NCBI RefSeq assembly: GCF_023243115.1
Contig: NZ_CP085081.1
Coordinates: forward strand, 930,001-994,000
DNA from: Sediminicoccus sp. KRV36
Lineage (GTDB): Bacteria > Pseudomonadota > Alphaproteobacteria > Acetobacterales > Acetobacteraceae
Length of the DNA: 64,000 nt
Reading direction: 5' to 3'
Shown here: in pieces, positions 35,273 through 43,880 of the stretch
Layout of the letters: each line of letters opens with the position of its first letter
Numbering within the stretch: position 1 is the stretch's first letter
Translations under genes and position numbers: made by a program
Notes under the pieces: model-generated
What the model was told of the DNA's origin: nothing
Seen by the model: only the letters and a program-made list of their open reading frames with translations
The model's database searches: none

Positions 35273-35746
35273 ATGAGCGAATTTCTCGAACGCCTGAACC
35301 AGGTGGCGTGCCTGAGGGCCCCCAAGGCGGATTACCGCCTGGACGCCTCGGCCGGGCATTTGCTGCGCCTCGCGCATCAGCGCTATCAATCCATGTTTCA
35401 GGAGCGTGCGGCAGGGCTTGGCCTGACCGGCCCGCAATTCGCGACGCTGCTGCGCCTCTCCGAGATCGGCCGTGCCACGCAGAACCATCTGGGCCGGCTG
35501 GCGGGCATGGATTCGGCCACCATCCAGGGCGTTGTCAGGCGCCTTATCGCGCGCGGCCTGATGCGCACCGCCAATGATCCGATGGACCGCCGCATGCGCG
35601 TCCTAACCATCACGGCCGAGGGCGAGGCCCTGCTGAACGAGGCGCAGCAGGCCGGCATGCAGGCCAATGACGCGCTGATGGCGCCGCTGACCGAGCCGGA
35701 GCGCGCCAAACTGGTCAGCCTGCTGCGCCGCCTTTCGCGCGGCTGA
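35273..35746 (+). CDS. MarR-family transcriptional regulator
   Basis: 157 residues with the winged helix: LTGPQFATLLRLSEIGRATQ, then HLGRLAGMDSATIQGVVRRL, then the wing NDPMDRRMRVLTITAEG. MarR regulators often sense aromatic acids. It is divergent from dctP across a 150-base gap, so control of the TRAP operon and its catabolic partners is likely. Its stop abuts the stop of the VOC gene with no gap. Confidence 0.92.
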   Translation: MSEFLERLNQVACLRAPKADYRLDASAGHLLRLAHQRYQSMFQERAAGLGLTGPQFATLLRLSEIGRATQNHLGRLAGMDSATIQGVVRRLIARGLMRTANDPMDRRMRVLTITAEGEALLNEAQQAGMQANDALMAPLTEPERAKLVSLLRRLSRG

Positions 35747-36145
35747 TCAGATGGCGGGCCAGTCCGGCCGCTCGAAACGCTGGATTTCGATGGTGTAGCC
35801 GGCCGGGTCCTTGAAGAAGAAATGCGTGATCCGGTAGGCCTCGGAATAGGTCGGCGCCATGGGCAGGGTGACGCCCTTGGCGGCCAGGAAGGCGTGCCAT
35901 CCCTCCACATCCCGACTGACCAGCGTGAAGACCACGCCGCCCACCACGCGTGGATCCTCCGAGGCGCGCGGGCCGCGCGCCCGGCACACGCCCAGGAAGG
36001 CGCGGCTGCCATCCAGGCTGTAGATGCGCACGCTGCCCTGGTCCTGCACCAGGGGCAGTTCCAGCATCTCCTCGTAGAAGCGCCAGCACGCCTCTGCGTC
36101 ATCCGCGTAGAGGAAGGTGACCTGCTGATCGAGCGGGGGCCTCAT
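35747..36145 (-). CDS. VOC (glyoxalase/dioxygenase) superfamily protein
   Basis: 132 residues, one pair of beta-alpha-beta-beta-beta modules: QVTFLYADDAEACWRFYEEML and the second module VVFTLVSRDVEGWHAFLAAKG ending in FFKDPAGYTIEIQRFE, where the late Glu is a typical metal ligand. It may be a glyoxalase, dioxygenase or epimerase relative. It overlaps the acyl-CoA dehydrogenase gene by four bases (ATGA). Confidence 0.85.
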   Translation of the reverse strand: MRPPLDQQVTFLYADDAEACWRFYEEMLELPLVQDQGSVRIYSLDGSRAFLGVCRARGPRASEDPRVVGGVVFTLVSRDVEGWHAFLAAKGVTLPMAPTYSEAYRITHFFFKDPAGYTIEIQRFERPDWPAI

Positions 36146-37398
36146 TCGGCGGCGATCCGGGCGGCGTCTTCCATGGCCAGGCGCAGCATGCCGTCGCGCG
36201 TTTGCGGCAGCTTGCGGCCGAGCAGCTGCTCGGCCACCTGGTTGCGCAGGATCTGCGCGGTGCCGCCGGCGATGGGGAACATCCGCGCATCGCGCACGGC
36301 GCGCTCCATCGGGTTCTCGCGCGAGTAGCCGGCCGCCCCCCAGAGCTGCAGCGCCATATTGGTCACCTCCAGCGCGCTGTCGGCCGCCAGCACCTTGGCG
36401 CGGGCGGCCATCAGCCGGTCCGGGAAGCCATTCGGCCCCGCACTGGCCGCCGCCTGCCAGATCAGCGCGCGGCTGGCTTCGAGCTTGATGGACATGTCCG
36501 CCAGCATCCAGCCGATGCCCTGGAATTCCGCAATGGGCCGGCCGAATTGATGGCGTTGCTGCACGAAATCCAGCGCCCGGTCATAGGCGCCGGCGGCGAT
36601 GCCCAGGGCCGCGGTGGCCGCACCCACGCGCTGGCCGTTATAGGCATCCATCAGCTTGCCGAAGCCGCGCTTGAAGCCACCGCCAGCGCCGGAATTGGGC
36701 GCGCGCAGCACCATGGCATCGGCCACTTCGAGGCCCTGGAAATGCAGCTCCGCCTCGGGCATGCCGCACAGCCCCATCGAGGGGATGCGCTTGTGCACGA
36801 CCAGCCCCGGAGGGTCCTGCGGGCCATGGCGCACCACGAGGAAGCCGCCGATGCCCTGGTCCACCATCACGCCATCCGCGTTGGGTTCCATCGCGCGGGC
36901 AAAGATCAGATGCAGCTTGGACACGCCGCCACCGGTGATCCAGTGCTTCACGCCATTGATCACCCAGGTGTCACCATGGCGCACGGCGGTGGTCGTCATC
37001 TCGCCGGCGGCACTTCCGGCATCGGGCTCGGTGATGCAGATGGCGGGCTTGTCGCCGGCCAGGACCAGGCCCGCCGCGATGCGCTTCTGCGCCGGTGTGC
37101 CATAGGCCATGATGGCGCCGACGGCGCCCATATTCGCTTCCACCGCGATACGGCCGCAGACGGCGCAGCCCTTGGCCATCTCCTCCACGACCAGCACCGC
37201 ATCGAGGTAGGAGCCGCCCTGGCCGCCCCATTCGCGCGGGATGGTCAGCCCCATGAAGCCCGCCTCGGTCATGCGGGCCACCATGGGCCAGGGGTATTGC
37301 TGGCTGCGATCGGTCTCGGCCGCGCCGGCCGCGGCCTCCTGCGCCAGTTCACGCGCGGCGTCCCGGAGCCGTTGCTGCGCGGTGGTGAGCGTGAACAT
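36142..37398 (-). CDS. Acyl-CoA dehydrogenase family protein
   Basis: 418 residues: helical N-terminal domain, FAD-contact block CITEPDAGSAAGEMTTTA near 140-157, WVINGVKHWITGG, and C-terminal YSRENPMERAVRDARM. At the usual catalytic Glu site (YEGT in medium-chain enzymes) this protein reads IAGGTAQI, so the base must come from another helix, as in isovaleryl-CoA-type enzymes, or the reaction differs. It oxidises an acyl-CoA and passes electrons to ETF. Coupled to the VOC gene and near the HMG-CoA lyase-like gene, it fits a branched-chain or organic-acid pathway. Confidence 0.9.
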   Translation of the reverse strand: MFTLTTAQQRLRDAARELAQEAAAGAAETDRSQQYPWPMVARMTEAGFMGLTIPREWGGQGGSYLDAVLVVEEMAKGCAVCGRIAVEANMGAVGAIMAYGTPAQKRIAAGLVLAGDKPAICITEPDAGSAAGEMTTTAVRHGDTWVINGVKHWITGGGVSKLHLIFARAMEPNADGVMVDQGIGGFLVVRHGPQDPPGLVVHKRIPSMGLCGMPEAELHFQGLEVADAMVLRAPNSGAGGGFKRGFGKLMDAYNGQRVGAATAALGIAAGAYDRALDFVQQRHQFGRPIAEFQGIGWMLADMSIKLEASRALIWQAAASAGPNGFPDRLMAARAKVLAADSALEVTNMALQLWGAAGYSRENPMERAVRDARMFPIAGGTAQILRNQVAEQLLGRKLPQTRDGMLRLAMEDAARIAAE

Positions 37399-37400
37399 GG

Positions 37401-38081
37401 TTATCCCCCCAATCTGTCCTCGATGGCCTTGCGGGCCGCCGGTTGAAGCTTCAGCGCCGTGGCCAGCCGATCAAGCCAGGCCCGTTCGGCCGCACTGACC
37501 TCGCCCGCCGCCGCGAAGGCGGCCGCGTAGAGCTGCGCGCGCAGGATGGGATCATGCGCGCCATCGGACAACTGCTCAATCGTCGCGGGTGTGTCAAAAT
37601 CCGCCAGCACCTGGTCGCGCTCGGCGGGGCTCAGACCGGCGGCGTCCAGCTGTGTCGCGATGGCGCTGCGTTCGGCGCGATCCACCACGCCATCGGCGCG
37701 GGCGGCGGCGATCATGGCGCGCAGCAGGAGCCGTGCCTCGGCATGTTCGGCGGAGGGGAGGGGCGGCGCCTTGGCGGTGATCTCGGGCAGGCGGCGGGCT
37801 GGCGCCGTGCCAGCTTGGCCAGAGGGGGGGCTGCCAGGCACCGGCGGCGGGGTCCTGGCCGGGGGGCGGGATGCGGCGGGCTCGCGCTCGGCGGGCGGGC
37901 TGGATTTGGTCAGCGCCTCGGCGGCGATGCCGGCCAGAGCGCCGAGGGCCCGGCCGATCTGCCGCGTTTCCGCCTGGGTCATGCCGAAGGGGCCGCTGCC
38001 GCGCCGTGCCGTGCCGGCCCGCCGGCGGGGCGGTTGGGCCGCGCCATTCAGCACCGCGCCGAAGATCCGTCCGAAATCCAT
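37401..38081 (-). CDS. DUF533 (YebE/TerB-like) family protein
   Basis: 226 residues from the ATG at 38081, with GGAGG about ten bases upstream; a longer in-frame start is not used. The N-terminus MDFGRIFGAVLNGA and the C-terminal helical domain (ARLLLRAMIAAARADGVVDRAE, written as ARLLLRAMIAAAR and ADGVVDRAE) are typical of DUF533, which shares the TerB fold. The middle is a Pro/Ala-rich linker (about 75-115). Function unknown, possibly envelope-associated. It diverges from the methyltransferase gene. Confidence 0.82.
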   Translation of the reverse strand: MDFGRIFGAVLNGAAQPPRRRAGTARRGSGPFGMTQAETRQIGRALGALAGIAAEALTKSSPPAEREPAASRPPARTPPPVPGSPPSGQAGTAPARRLPEITAKAPPLPSAEHAEARLLLRAMIAAARADGVVDRAERSAIATQLDAAGLSPAERDQVLADFDTPATIEQLSDGAHDPILRAQLYAAAFAAAGEVSAAERAWLDRLATALKLQPAARKAIEDRLGG

Positions 38082-38204
38082 GGGTTGATGACCTCCAGCA
38101 GGCTGATCCGCCGCCCTGCCATATCCGCCACGGCGGCCCGCGCCACAAGGCCTGATCGGGATGCGCTGGACAGCCGCGCCGGGTTTGCGGCCATCATGCG
38201 CCGC

Positions 38205-38876
38205 ATGGACCCCATTGCCCGCGACTATGACGCACTCGCCCCCGCCTATGCCCGCGCGCTGTCGGATGAGCTGACGCACAAGCCGATGGATCGCGCCTGG
38301 CTGACGGATTTCGCGTCACGCATGGCCGGGCGTGGCCTGGGCGAAGGTGCCGGGCGTGGCCTGGTTGATGATGCCGGGCGTGGCCTGGTTGGCGATCTCG
38401 GCTGTGGGCCCGGGCATGTGACGGCGTTCCTCGCCTCGGCCGGCGCGCGCATGCTGGGGCTAGACATCTCGGCGGGCATGATCGCCGAGGCGCGGGCCGC
38501 GCATCCCGGGCTGGATTTCGAAGTGGTCGATCTGCGGGAATTGGCGGCGCGCCCGGCCCGGTTTTCCGGCCTGGTCGCGATGTATTCGCTCATCCATCTG
38601 ACGCCTGGGGAATTGCCGCAGGCCCTCGCCGCCTGCCGTGTTGCGCTGCGGCCCGGTGGCGAGTTCCGCGCCGCGGTTCATCTGGGCGAGGGCGTGCTGC
38701 GCCCCGAAGCGCTCTGGGGGGTGCCGATCTCGCTCGGCTTCCGGCTCATGGCTGAGGGCGAGCTGGAAGCGGCCCTCACGGCGGCGGGCTTCGAGGTGAC
38801 GGAGAGCCTGACGCGCGCGCCCTATCCGGAGGTCGAATACCCCTCGCGGCGCTGCTACGTCACCGCGCGGGCCTGA
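38205..38876 (+). CDS. SAM-dependent class I methyltransferase with a tandem-repeat insert
   Basis: 223 residues from ATG 38205 (ATG 38196 is equally possible; neither has a clear ribosome binding site). Motif I is DLGCGPGHV and the later MLGLDISAGMI and VAMYSLIHL blocks complete the SAM fold. Just before motif I, residues 41-64 are three tandem 8-residue units, AGRGLGEG, AGRGLVDD and AGRGLVGD, encoded by a 24-base DNA repeat; the last unit runs into motif I. Such expansions usually come from slippage and would lengthen the first beta-strand approach. Substrate unknown. Confidence 0.82.
   Translation: MDPIARDYDALAPAYARALSDELTHKPMDRAWLTDFASRMAGRGLGEGAGRGLVDDAGRGLVGDLGCGPGHVTAFLASAGARMLGLDISAGMIAEARAAHPGLDFEVVDLRELAARPARFSGLVAMYSLIHLTPGELPQALAACRVALRPGGEFRAAVHLGEGVLRPEALWGVPISLGFRLMAEGELEAALTAAGFEVTESLTRAPYPEVEYPSRRCYVTARA
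38325..38396 (+). repeat. Three 24-base tandem repeats inside the methyltransferase gene
   Basis: Units start at 38325, 38349 and 38373. The first 16 bases of each (GCCGGGCGTGGCCTGG) are identical; the last eight vary. The repeat is in frame, so copy changes add or remove eight residues. Confidence 0.95.
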
Positions 38877-39003
38877 GATCCCGGCGCGTCAGGCGGGCCG
38901 GCACACAGGGCCGTGATGCCGGAAGCGGTGCCGCGCCCAACCTCGCCGGCCCCAACCTTCGGCTGCGCGGGGCGGCGTTGCCGGGGGGCATTAAGCGGGG
39001 GGG

Positions 39004-40134
39004 CTACCGCCCCAGCCCGTCCCAGAATTCCTTCACCTTCGCGAAGAAGCCCTCACTCTCCGGGCTGCTCTTGCCGCCGGTCTCGGCTTCCGCCTCGAAG
39101 GCCTCCAGCAATTCGCGCTGCTTCGGGCTGAGGTTTTGCGGCGTCTCGACCACCACCTGCACATACATGTCGCCGCGCGCCGGGTTGCGCAGCACCGAGA
39201 AGCCCTTGCCGCGCAGGCGGAAATTATCGCCCGTCTGGGTGCCTGCCGGGATTTTCACGGCCGAGCGCCCGCCATCGATCGAAGGCACCTCGACACTGGC
39301 GCCAAGGGCGGCCTGCGTCATGCGCAGCGGCACGCGGACCATGATGTTCGGCCCCTCGCGCTGGAAGATCGGGTGCGGCTTCACGCCGATATCCACATAG
39401 AGATCGCCCGCGGGCGCGCCGCGCAAGCCAGCCTCGCCCTCGCCGGTCAGGCGGATGCGGGTGCCGTCCTCCACACCGGGGGGGATGGTCACGTTCAGCG
39501 TGCGGTCCCGCTGCACACGGCCGGCACCGGCGCAGACCTTGCAGGGATTCTTGATGATCTTCCCGGAGCCCGAGCAGGTGGGGCAGGTGCGCTCGATCAG
39601 GAAGAAGCCCTGCTGCGCGCGGACCTTGCCCGAGCCACGGCAGGTGCCGCAGGTGCTGGCCGCCGTGCTGCCGCCCTCCGCACCCGAGCCGTTGCAGGCT
39701 TCGCATTGCACGCTGCTGGGCACGCGGATGGTCTTCTTGGTGCCGGCGAAGGCCTCTTCCAGGGTGATCTGGACCTCCTGGCGGAGATCGGCGCCGCGGC
39801 CGGTCGCCTGGCGGCCGCCACGCCCGCCGAAGCGGCCGAACATCTCCTCGAAGATATCCTCGAAGCCACCGCCGCCGAAGGGGCCACCGCCGCCGCCACC
39901 GCCGCCGCCCTCGAAGGCGGCATGGCCGTAGCGGTCATAGGCGGCGCGTTTTTCGCCATCCTTGAGAACCTCATAGGCCTCGCTCACTTCCTTGAAGCGG
40001 CCCTCGGCCTTGGCATCCCCCTGGTTGCGGTCGGGGTGGTATTGCATCGCGAGCTTGCGATACGCCTTCTTCAGGTCGTCCTCGGTCGCCTCGCGGCCGA
40101 CGCCGAGCACTTCGTAATAATCGCGCTTGGCCAT
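39004..40134 (-). CDS. dnaJ: Chaperone protein DnaJ
   Basis: 376 residues with all class A parts: J domain with HPD (YHPDRNQGD), a Gly/Phe-rich linker including a run of glycines near 75-85, four zinc-finger repeats ([32 protein letters not shown]) and C-terminal substrate-binding domains. It delivers unfolded proteins to DnaK and stimulates its ATPase. It lies downstream of dnaK on the same strand, separated by about 110 bases that include a hairpin. Confidence 0.97.
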   Translation of the reverse strand: MAKRDYYEVLGVGREATEDDLKKAYRKLAMQYHPDRNQGDAKAEGRFKEVSEAYEVLKDGEKRAAYDRYGHAAFEGGGGGGGGGPFGGGGFEDIFEEMFGRFGGRGGRQATGRGADLRQEVQITLEEAFAGTKKTIRVPSSVQCEACNGSGAEGGSTAASTCGTCRGSGKVRAQQGFFLIERTCPTCSGSGKIIKNPCKVCAGAGRVQRDRTLNVTIPPGVEDGTRIRLTGEGEAGLRGAPAGDLYVDIGVKPHPIFQREGPNIMVRVPLRMTQAALGASVEVPSIDGGRSAVKIPAGTQTGDNFRLRGKGFSVLRNPARGDMYVQVVVETPQNLSPKQRELLEAFEAEAETGGKSSPESEGFFAKVKEFWDGLGR

Positions 40135-40191
40135 GGTTTCATCCTGCGGGAATTGAGGGCACGAGGCGCCCCCTCAGCGACAACAAAGAGA

Positions 40192-40217
40192 CGCCCGGAC
40201 CATCGCTGATCCGGGCG
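40192..40217. terminator. Hairpin between dnaK and dnaJ
   Basis: CGCCCGGA (40192-40199) and TCCGGGCG (40210-40217) pair perfectly around ten bases. In the leftward transcript the stem is followed by TCTCTTTGTTG, a weak U-rich tail. It probably lowers dnaJ expression relative to dnaK or protects the dnaK mRNA end. Confidence 0.6.
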
Positions 40218-40242
40218 CTTGACGGGCTGGGCGAGGCGCCGC

Positions 40243-42150
40243 TCAGCCCTTCTTCTTCTTCGGGTCCACTTCCTCGAACTCGGCATCCACCACCTTGTCA
40301 TTCGGCTTGGCGGCTTCCGGTCCGGCTTCCGGCGCGGGCGAAGCCTGCTCGGCCTTGTACATGGCCTCGCCGATCTTCATCGCGGCCTGGCTCAGCTTCT
40401 CGGCGGCGGCGTTGATGGCCTCCGCATCGCCGCTTTCCATCGCGGCACGCGCCTCGATGATCAGGGCCTCGGCGGCGGCGCGCTCATCGGCCGGCACCTT
40501 GTCGCCATTCTCGCGGATGGTCTTCTCGGTGGAGTGCACCAGCGTATCCAGCTGGTTCCGCGCCTCGACCGATTCGCGGCGCTTCTTGTCGGCTTCGGCA
40601 TTGGCCTCGGCGTCGCGCACCATCTTCTCGATATCGGCGTCGGAGAGGCCCGACTTCGCCTGGATCTTGATCTGGGTCTCCTTGCCGGTGGCCTTGTCCT
40701 TCGCCTGGACGCTCACGATGCCGTTCGCGTCAATGTCGAAGGTCACTTCCACCTGCGGCACGCCGCGCGGTGCGGGCGGAATGCCCTGGAGGTCGAAATT
40801 GCCCAGCAGCTTGTTATCCGCCGCCATTTCGCGCTCGCCCTGATAGACCTTGATGGTGACGGCCGTCTGGTTGTCATCCGCGGTCGAGAAGGTCTGCGAC
40901 TTCTTGGTGGGGATCGTCGTGTTGCGGTCAATCAGGCGCGTGAAGACACCGCCCAGCGTCTCGATGCCGAGCGAAAGCGGCGTCACATCCAGCAGCAGCA
41001 CATCCTTCACGTCGCCCTTGAGGACGCCGCCCTGGATCGCCGCACCGATGGCGACCACCTCATCGGGGTTCACATTGCGCGCCGGCTCCTTGCCGAACAG
41101 CGCCTTCACCGCCTCGATCACCTTTGGCATGCGCGTCATGCCGCCGACGAGGATCACCTCGTCCACTTCACCCGCGGTCATGCCGGCATCGGCGAGTGCC
41201 TTCTTCACCGGCTCCAGCGTGCGCTGCACCAGGTCATCCACCAGGGCTTCGAGCTTGGCGCGGGTGATCTGCATCACCAGGTGCTTCGGGCCGCTCGCAT
41301 CGGCGGTGATGAAGGGCAGGTTGATTTCGGTCTGCTTCGAGCTGGAGAGCTCGATCTTGGCCTTCTCGCCGGCTTCCTTCAGGCGCTGCAGCGCGAGCTT
41401 GTCGCCGCGCAGGTCAATGCCGTTTTCCTTCTTGAACTCATCGGCCAGGTAATCGATCACGCGCTGGTCGAAATCCTCGCCGCCGAGGAAGGTGTCGCCA
41501 TTGGTGGACTTCACCTCGAAGACGCCATCGCCGATTTCCAGGATGGAGACGTCGAAGGTGCCGCCGCCCAGGTCATAGACCGCGATGGTGCCGGCGGTCT
41601 TCTTGTCCATGCCATAGGCGAGGGCCGCCGCCGTCGGCTCATTGATGATGCGCAGCACTTCGAGGCCCGCGATGGCGCCGGCCTCCTTGGTCGCCTGGCG
41701 CTGAGCGTCGTTGAAATAGGCCGGCACGGTGATGACGGCCTGCGTCACCTTTTCACCGAGGTAAGCCTCGGCCGTATCCTTCATCTTGGTGAGGATATTG
41801 GCGCTGATCTGCTGCGGCGCGTATTTCTTGCCGTCCACCTCGACCCAGGCATCACCGTTGTCGGCCTTCACGATGTTGAAGGGGGCCAGGCCCTTTTCCT
41901 TCTGCACCATGGCGTCGTCGAACTTGCGGCCGATCAGGCGCTTCACGGCATAAAGCGTATTGGTGGGGTTGGTCACGGCTTGGCGCTTGGCGCTCTGACC
42001 GACCAGCCGCTCGCCATTCTTGGCGAAGGCGACCATGGAGGGGGTGGTGCGTGTACCTTCCGCGTTTTCCAGGACCTTCACCTCGCCGCCTTCCATGATG
42101 GCGACGCAGGAATTGGTTGTGCCGAGATCGATACCGATGACTTTGCTCAT
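40243..42150 (-). CDS. dnaK: Chaperone protein DnaK (Hsp70)
   Basis: 635 residues. The N-terminus has [16 protein letters not shown]; the ATPase domain has [17 protein letters not shown] and [12 protein letters not shown]; the peptide-binding domain and acidic tail ([14 protein letters not shown]) follow. It binds exposed hydrophobic segments in an ATP-controlled cycle with DnaJ and GrpE. A heat-shock sigma-32-like promoter candidate lies about 120 bases upstream, and an Lrp-family gene diverges from it. Confidence 0.98.
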   Translation of the reverse strand: MSKVIGIDLGTTNSCVAIMEGGEVKVLENAEGTRTTPSMVAFAKNGERLVGQSAKRQAVTNPTNTLYAVKRLIGRKFDDAMVQKEKGLAPFNIVKADNGDAWVEVDGKKYAPQQISANILTKMKDTAEAYLGEKVTQAVITVPAYFNDAQRQATKEAGAIAGLEVLRIINEPTAAALAYGMDKKTAGTIAVYDLGGGTFDVSILEIGDGVFEVKSTNGDTFLGGEDFDQRVIDYLADEFKKENGIDLRGDKLALQRLKEAGEKAKIELSSSKQTEINLPFITADASGPKHLVMQITRAKLEALVDDLVQRTLEPVKKALADAGMTAGEVDEVILVGGMTRMPKVIEAVKALFGKEPARNVNPDEVVAIGAAIQGGVLKGDVKDVLLLDVTPLSLGIETLGGVFTRLIDRNTTIPTKKSQTFSTADDNQTAVTIKVYQGEREMAADNKLLGNFDLQGIPPAPRGVPQVEVTFDIDANGIVSVQAKDKATGKETQIKIQAKSGLSDADIEKMVRDAEANAEADKKRRESVEARNQLDTLVHSTEKTIRENGDKVPADERAAAEALIIEARAAMESGDAEAINAAAEKLSQAAMKIGEAMYKAEQASPAPEAGPEAAKPNDKVVDAEFEEVDPKKKKG

Positions 42151-42268
42151 GCGAGCCTGCTCCTATGCGGCGGCTGTCGCTCGGCCCCTGTCAGGCACCG
42201 GGCATAGCCCCTGTTGGCTCCGCGCTCACGCGCGGCATTCCGCGCACCATGCGCGGCCTCTGATGCCC

Positions 42269-42297
42269 ATGTATTGAGCAGCGGGCGTGCGGACAAG
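42269..42297 (-). promoter_or_regulatory. Candidate heat-shock (RpoH) promoter of dnaK
   Basis: On the minus strand CTTGTC (42297-42292) is followed, after a spacer of about 15-17 bases, by CTCAATACAT (42278-42269). The alphaproteobacterial RpoH pattern is CTTG followed by a CYTATNT-like -10; the -35 fits well and the -10 poorly. The call leans on the known heat control of dnaK. Confidence 0.35.
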
Positions 42298-42409
42298 AGG
42301 CGGCGCCCAAGTCTTTCGCGGGATTTTCCGCTGCGGCAAAGCCTTGTTCTTCCACGGCTGACGCCGGATTTTCGTTTACAAACCGAACTTATCCGAATAG
42401 GCTCCCGCC

Positions 42410-42883
42410 ATGGACGAAATTGACCGGAAAATTGTCATCGCCGTGCAGCAGGATGGCGCCGCGGGGCTGTCCGATCTGGCCAAGGTTTCGGGCCTCTCGG
42501 TCTCGGCCACGGCCGAGCGCCTCAAGCGGCTGGAGGAGCGCGGCGTGGTGCGCGGCTGGCATGCCGAGCTTGATCCGGCCGAGGTGGGCTGCCCCTTGCT
42601 GGCCTTCCTGCGCGTCTCGATCCGGCCGGGCAAGGAGGATATCGCCTTCCGCCGCCTGGTCCGCAAGCTGGAGACGGTGCTGGAATGCCACCAGCTGACC
42701 GGGGAATGGTCCTATCTGGTGAAGCTGCGCCTGCCGGATATCGCGGCGCTGGAAACCCTGTTGGCCGAGGAATTGCGCCCGCTGGCCGGCATGGAGCGCC
42801 TGGCCGTCGAGATCGCCATGGGCACGGTGAAGGAAACCACGCTGCTGCCGGTGATCCGCACGGCGGAGGAGGAGGAGGCGTGA
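42410..42883 (+). CDS. Lrp/AsnC-family transcriptional regulator
   Basis: 157 residues: N-terminal helix-turn-helix (GLSDLAKVSGLSVSATAERL) and C-terminal RAM effector domain (LLAFLRVSIRPG, LTGEWSYLVKLRL). Members sense amino acids or related small molecules as octamers. A GTTT-AC-AAAC palindrome at 42374-42383, within the flanking TTC/GAA, stands about 25 bases before the ATG and may be an autoregulatory site. Its stop shares a base with the TAXI receptor start (TGATG), so regulator and receptor are made together. Confidence 0.9.
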   Translation: MDEIDRKIVIAVQQDGAAGLSDLAKVSGLSVSATAERLKRLEERGVVRGWHAELDPAEVGCPLLAFLRVSIRPGKEDIAFRRLVRKLETVLECHQLTGEWSYLVKLRLPDIAALETLLAEELRPLAGMERLAVEIAMGTVKETTLLPVIRTAEEEEA

Positions 42884-43848
42884 TGCGCCGCCGCGCCGTG
42901 CTCGCCAGCCCCGCCTTGGCCGCCGGCGCCAGCGCCCAGGCCCAGCTTCAACCCCAGGCCCAACCCCAACCCCAGGCGCCGCTCACCCTCTCGCTCGCCA
43001 CCGCGACGGCGGGTGGCGGATTTCCCGCCTATGGCGCGGCTTTCGCCGCCGCCGTGACGGCCGCCGACCCGACGCTGATCATCGAACCGCGCAACACCGC
43101 CGGCAGCCTGGAAAATGTGAACCTGCTGGCCGAGGGCCGGGTGGATCTCGGCCTTGTCGCGGGCGAGACCGCCACGGCGGCCCTGGCCTCGGGGCGGGGC
43201 ACCACGCTGCTGTTTGCGATGTATGCGCAGCCTGGCCTGTTCGGCCTGCGGGCGGATCACGCGGCGCGCTCCATCGCTGATCTGCGCGGGCAGCGCGTCG
43301 CCTGGGGGGCGCGCGGCTCGGGCTTCGTCGTGCTGGCGCGGCAGGTGATGACGGGGCTCGGCCTCGACATGGAGCGGGACTTCCAGGGCGTCCTGCTCGA
43401 CCGTGCCGGCGATGGCCCGGCCATGGTGATGGATGGGCGCGTCGCGGCACTCTGGGGCGGGGGGGCGGGCTGGCCGGGCTTTGTCGCCATCGCGCGCGGG
43501 CCGCAGGGGCTGCGCTTCATTGGCCCCGATGCGGCGGAGCGCGCGCGCATCCTGGCGGCCGATCCGGCGTTACGGCCCATGGCGCTGCCCTCGGGCAGCT
43601 ATCCGGGGCAGACGGCGGCCGTGGATTCGGTCGGCACCTGGAGCCTGGTGCTGGCCCGGCCGGGGCTGGATGAGGAGGTGGGCTATCGGCTGGCCGCCGC
43701 CCTGCATCGTGCCCGCGCCGATCTCGGCACGCGCCTCGCGCAGGCGAGCGAGACCACGGCTGAAAACACCGCCAGCGCCGTGACCGATCCGGCGCTGATC
43801 CAGCCGGGCGTGCGGCGCTTCCTGCGGGGGCTCGGCCTGCTGGGCTGA
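42883..43848 (+). CDS. TAXI-family TRAP solute receptor, orphan
   Basis: 321 residues. A short signal (RRRAVLASPALAAGASAQA) is followed by a Gln/Pro repeat linker (QPQAQPQPQAP) and the TAXI pattern: LSLATATAGGGFPAYGAAFA, IEPRNTAGSLENVNLLAEGRVDLGLV (first part IEPRNTAGSLENVN), VAWGARGSG. TAXI receptors usually feed a fused DctQM permease for glutamate or similar acids; none is present. It is coupled on both sides: TGATG with the Lrp regulator and TGATG with the amidohydrolase frame. The set looks like a self-contained sense-bind-degrade operon. Confidence 0.82.
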   Translation: MRRRAVLASPALAAGASAQAQLQPQAQPQPQAPLTLSLATATAGGGFPAYGAAFAAAVTAADPTLIIEPRNTAGSLENVNLLAEGRVDLGLVAGETATAALASGRGTTLLFAMYAQPGLFGLRADHAARSIADLRGQRVAWGARGSGFVVLARQVMTGLGLDMERDFQGVLLDRAGDGPAMVMDGRVAALWGGGAGWPGFVAIARGPQGLRFIGPDAAERARILAADPALRPMALPSGSYPGQTAAVDSVGTWSLVLARPGLDEEVGYRLAAALHRARADLGTRLAQASETTAENTASAVTDPALIQPGVRRFLRGLGLLG

Positions 43849-43880
43849 TGCGGGGCGCGTCCCGCGCTATGCTGGCGCGC

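Noticed and set aside
39880..39920. GCC/GCC trinucleotide run in dnaJ as a microsatellite
   Set aside because: It encodes the normal glycine-rich linker of DnaJ.
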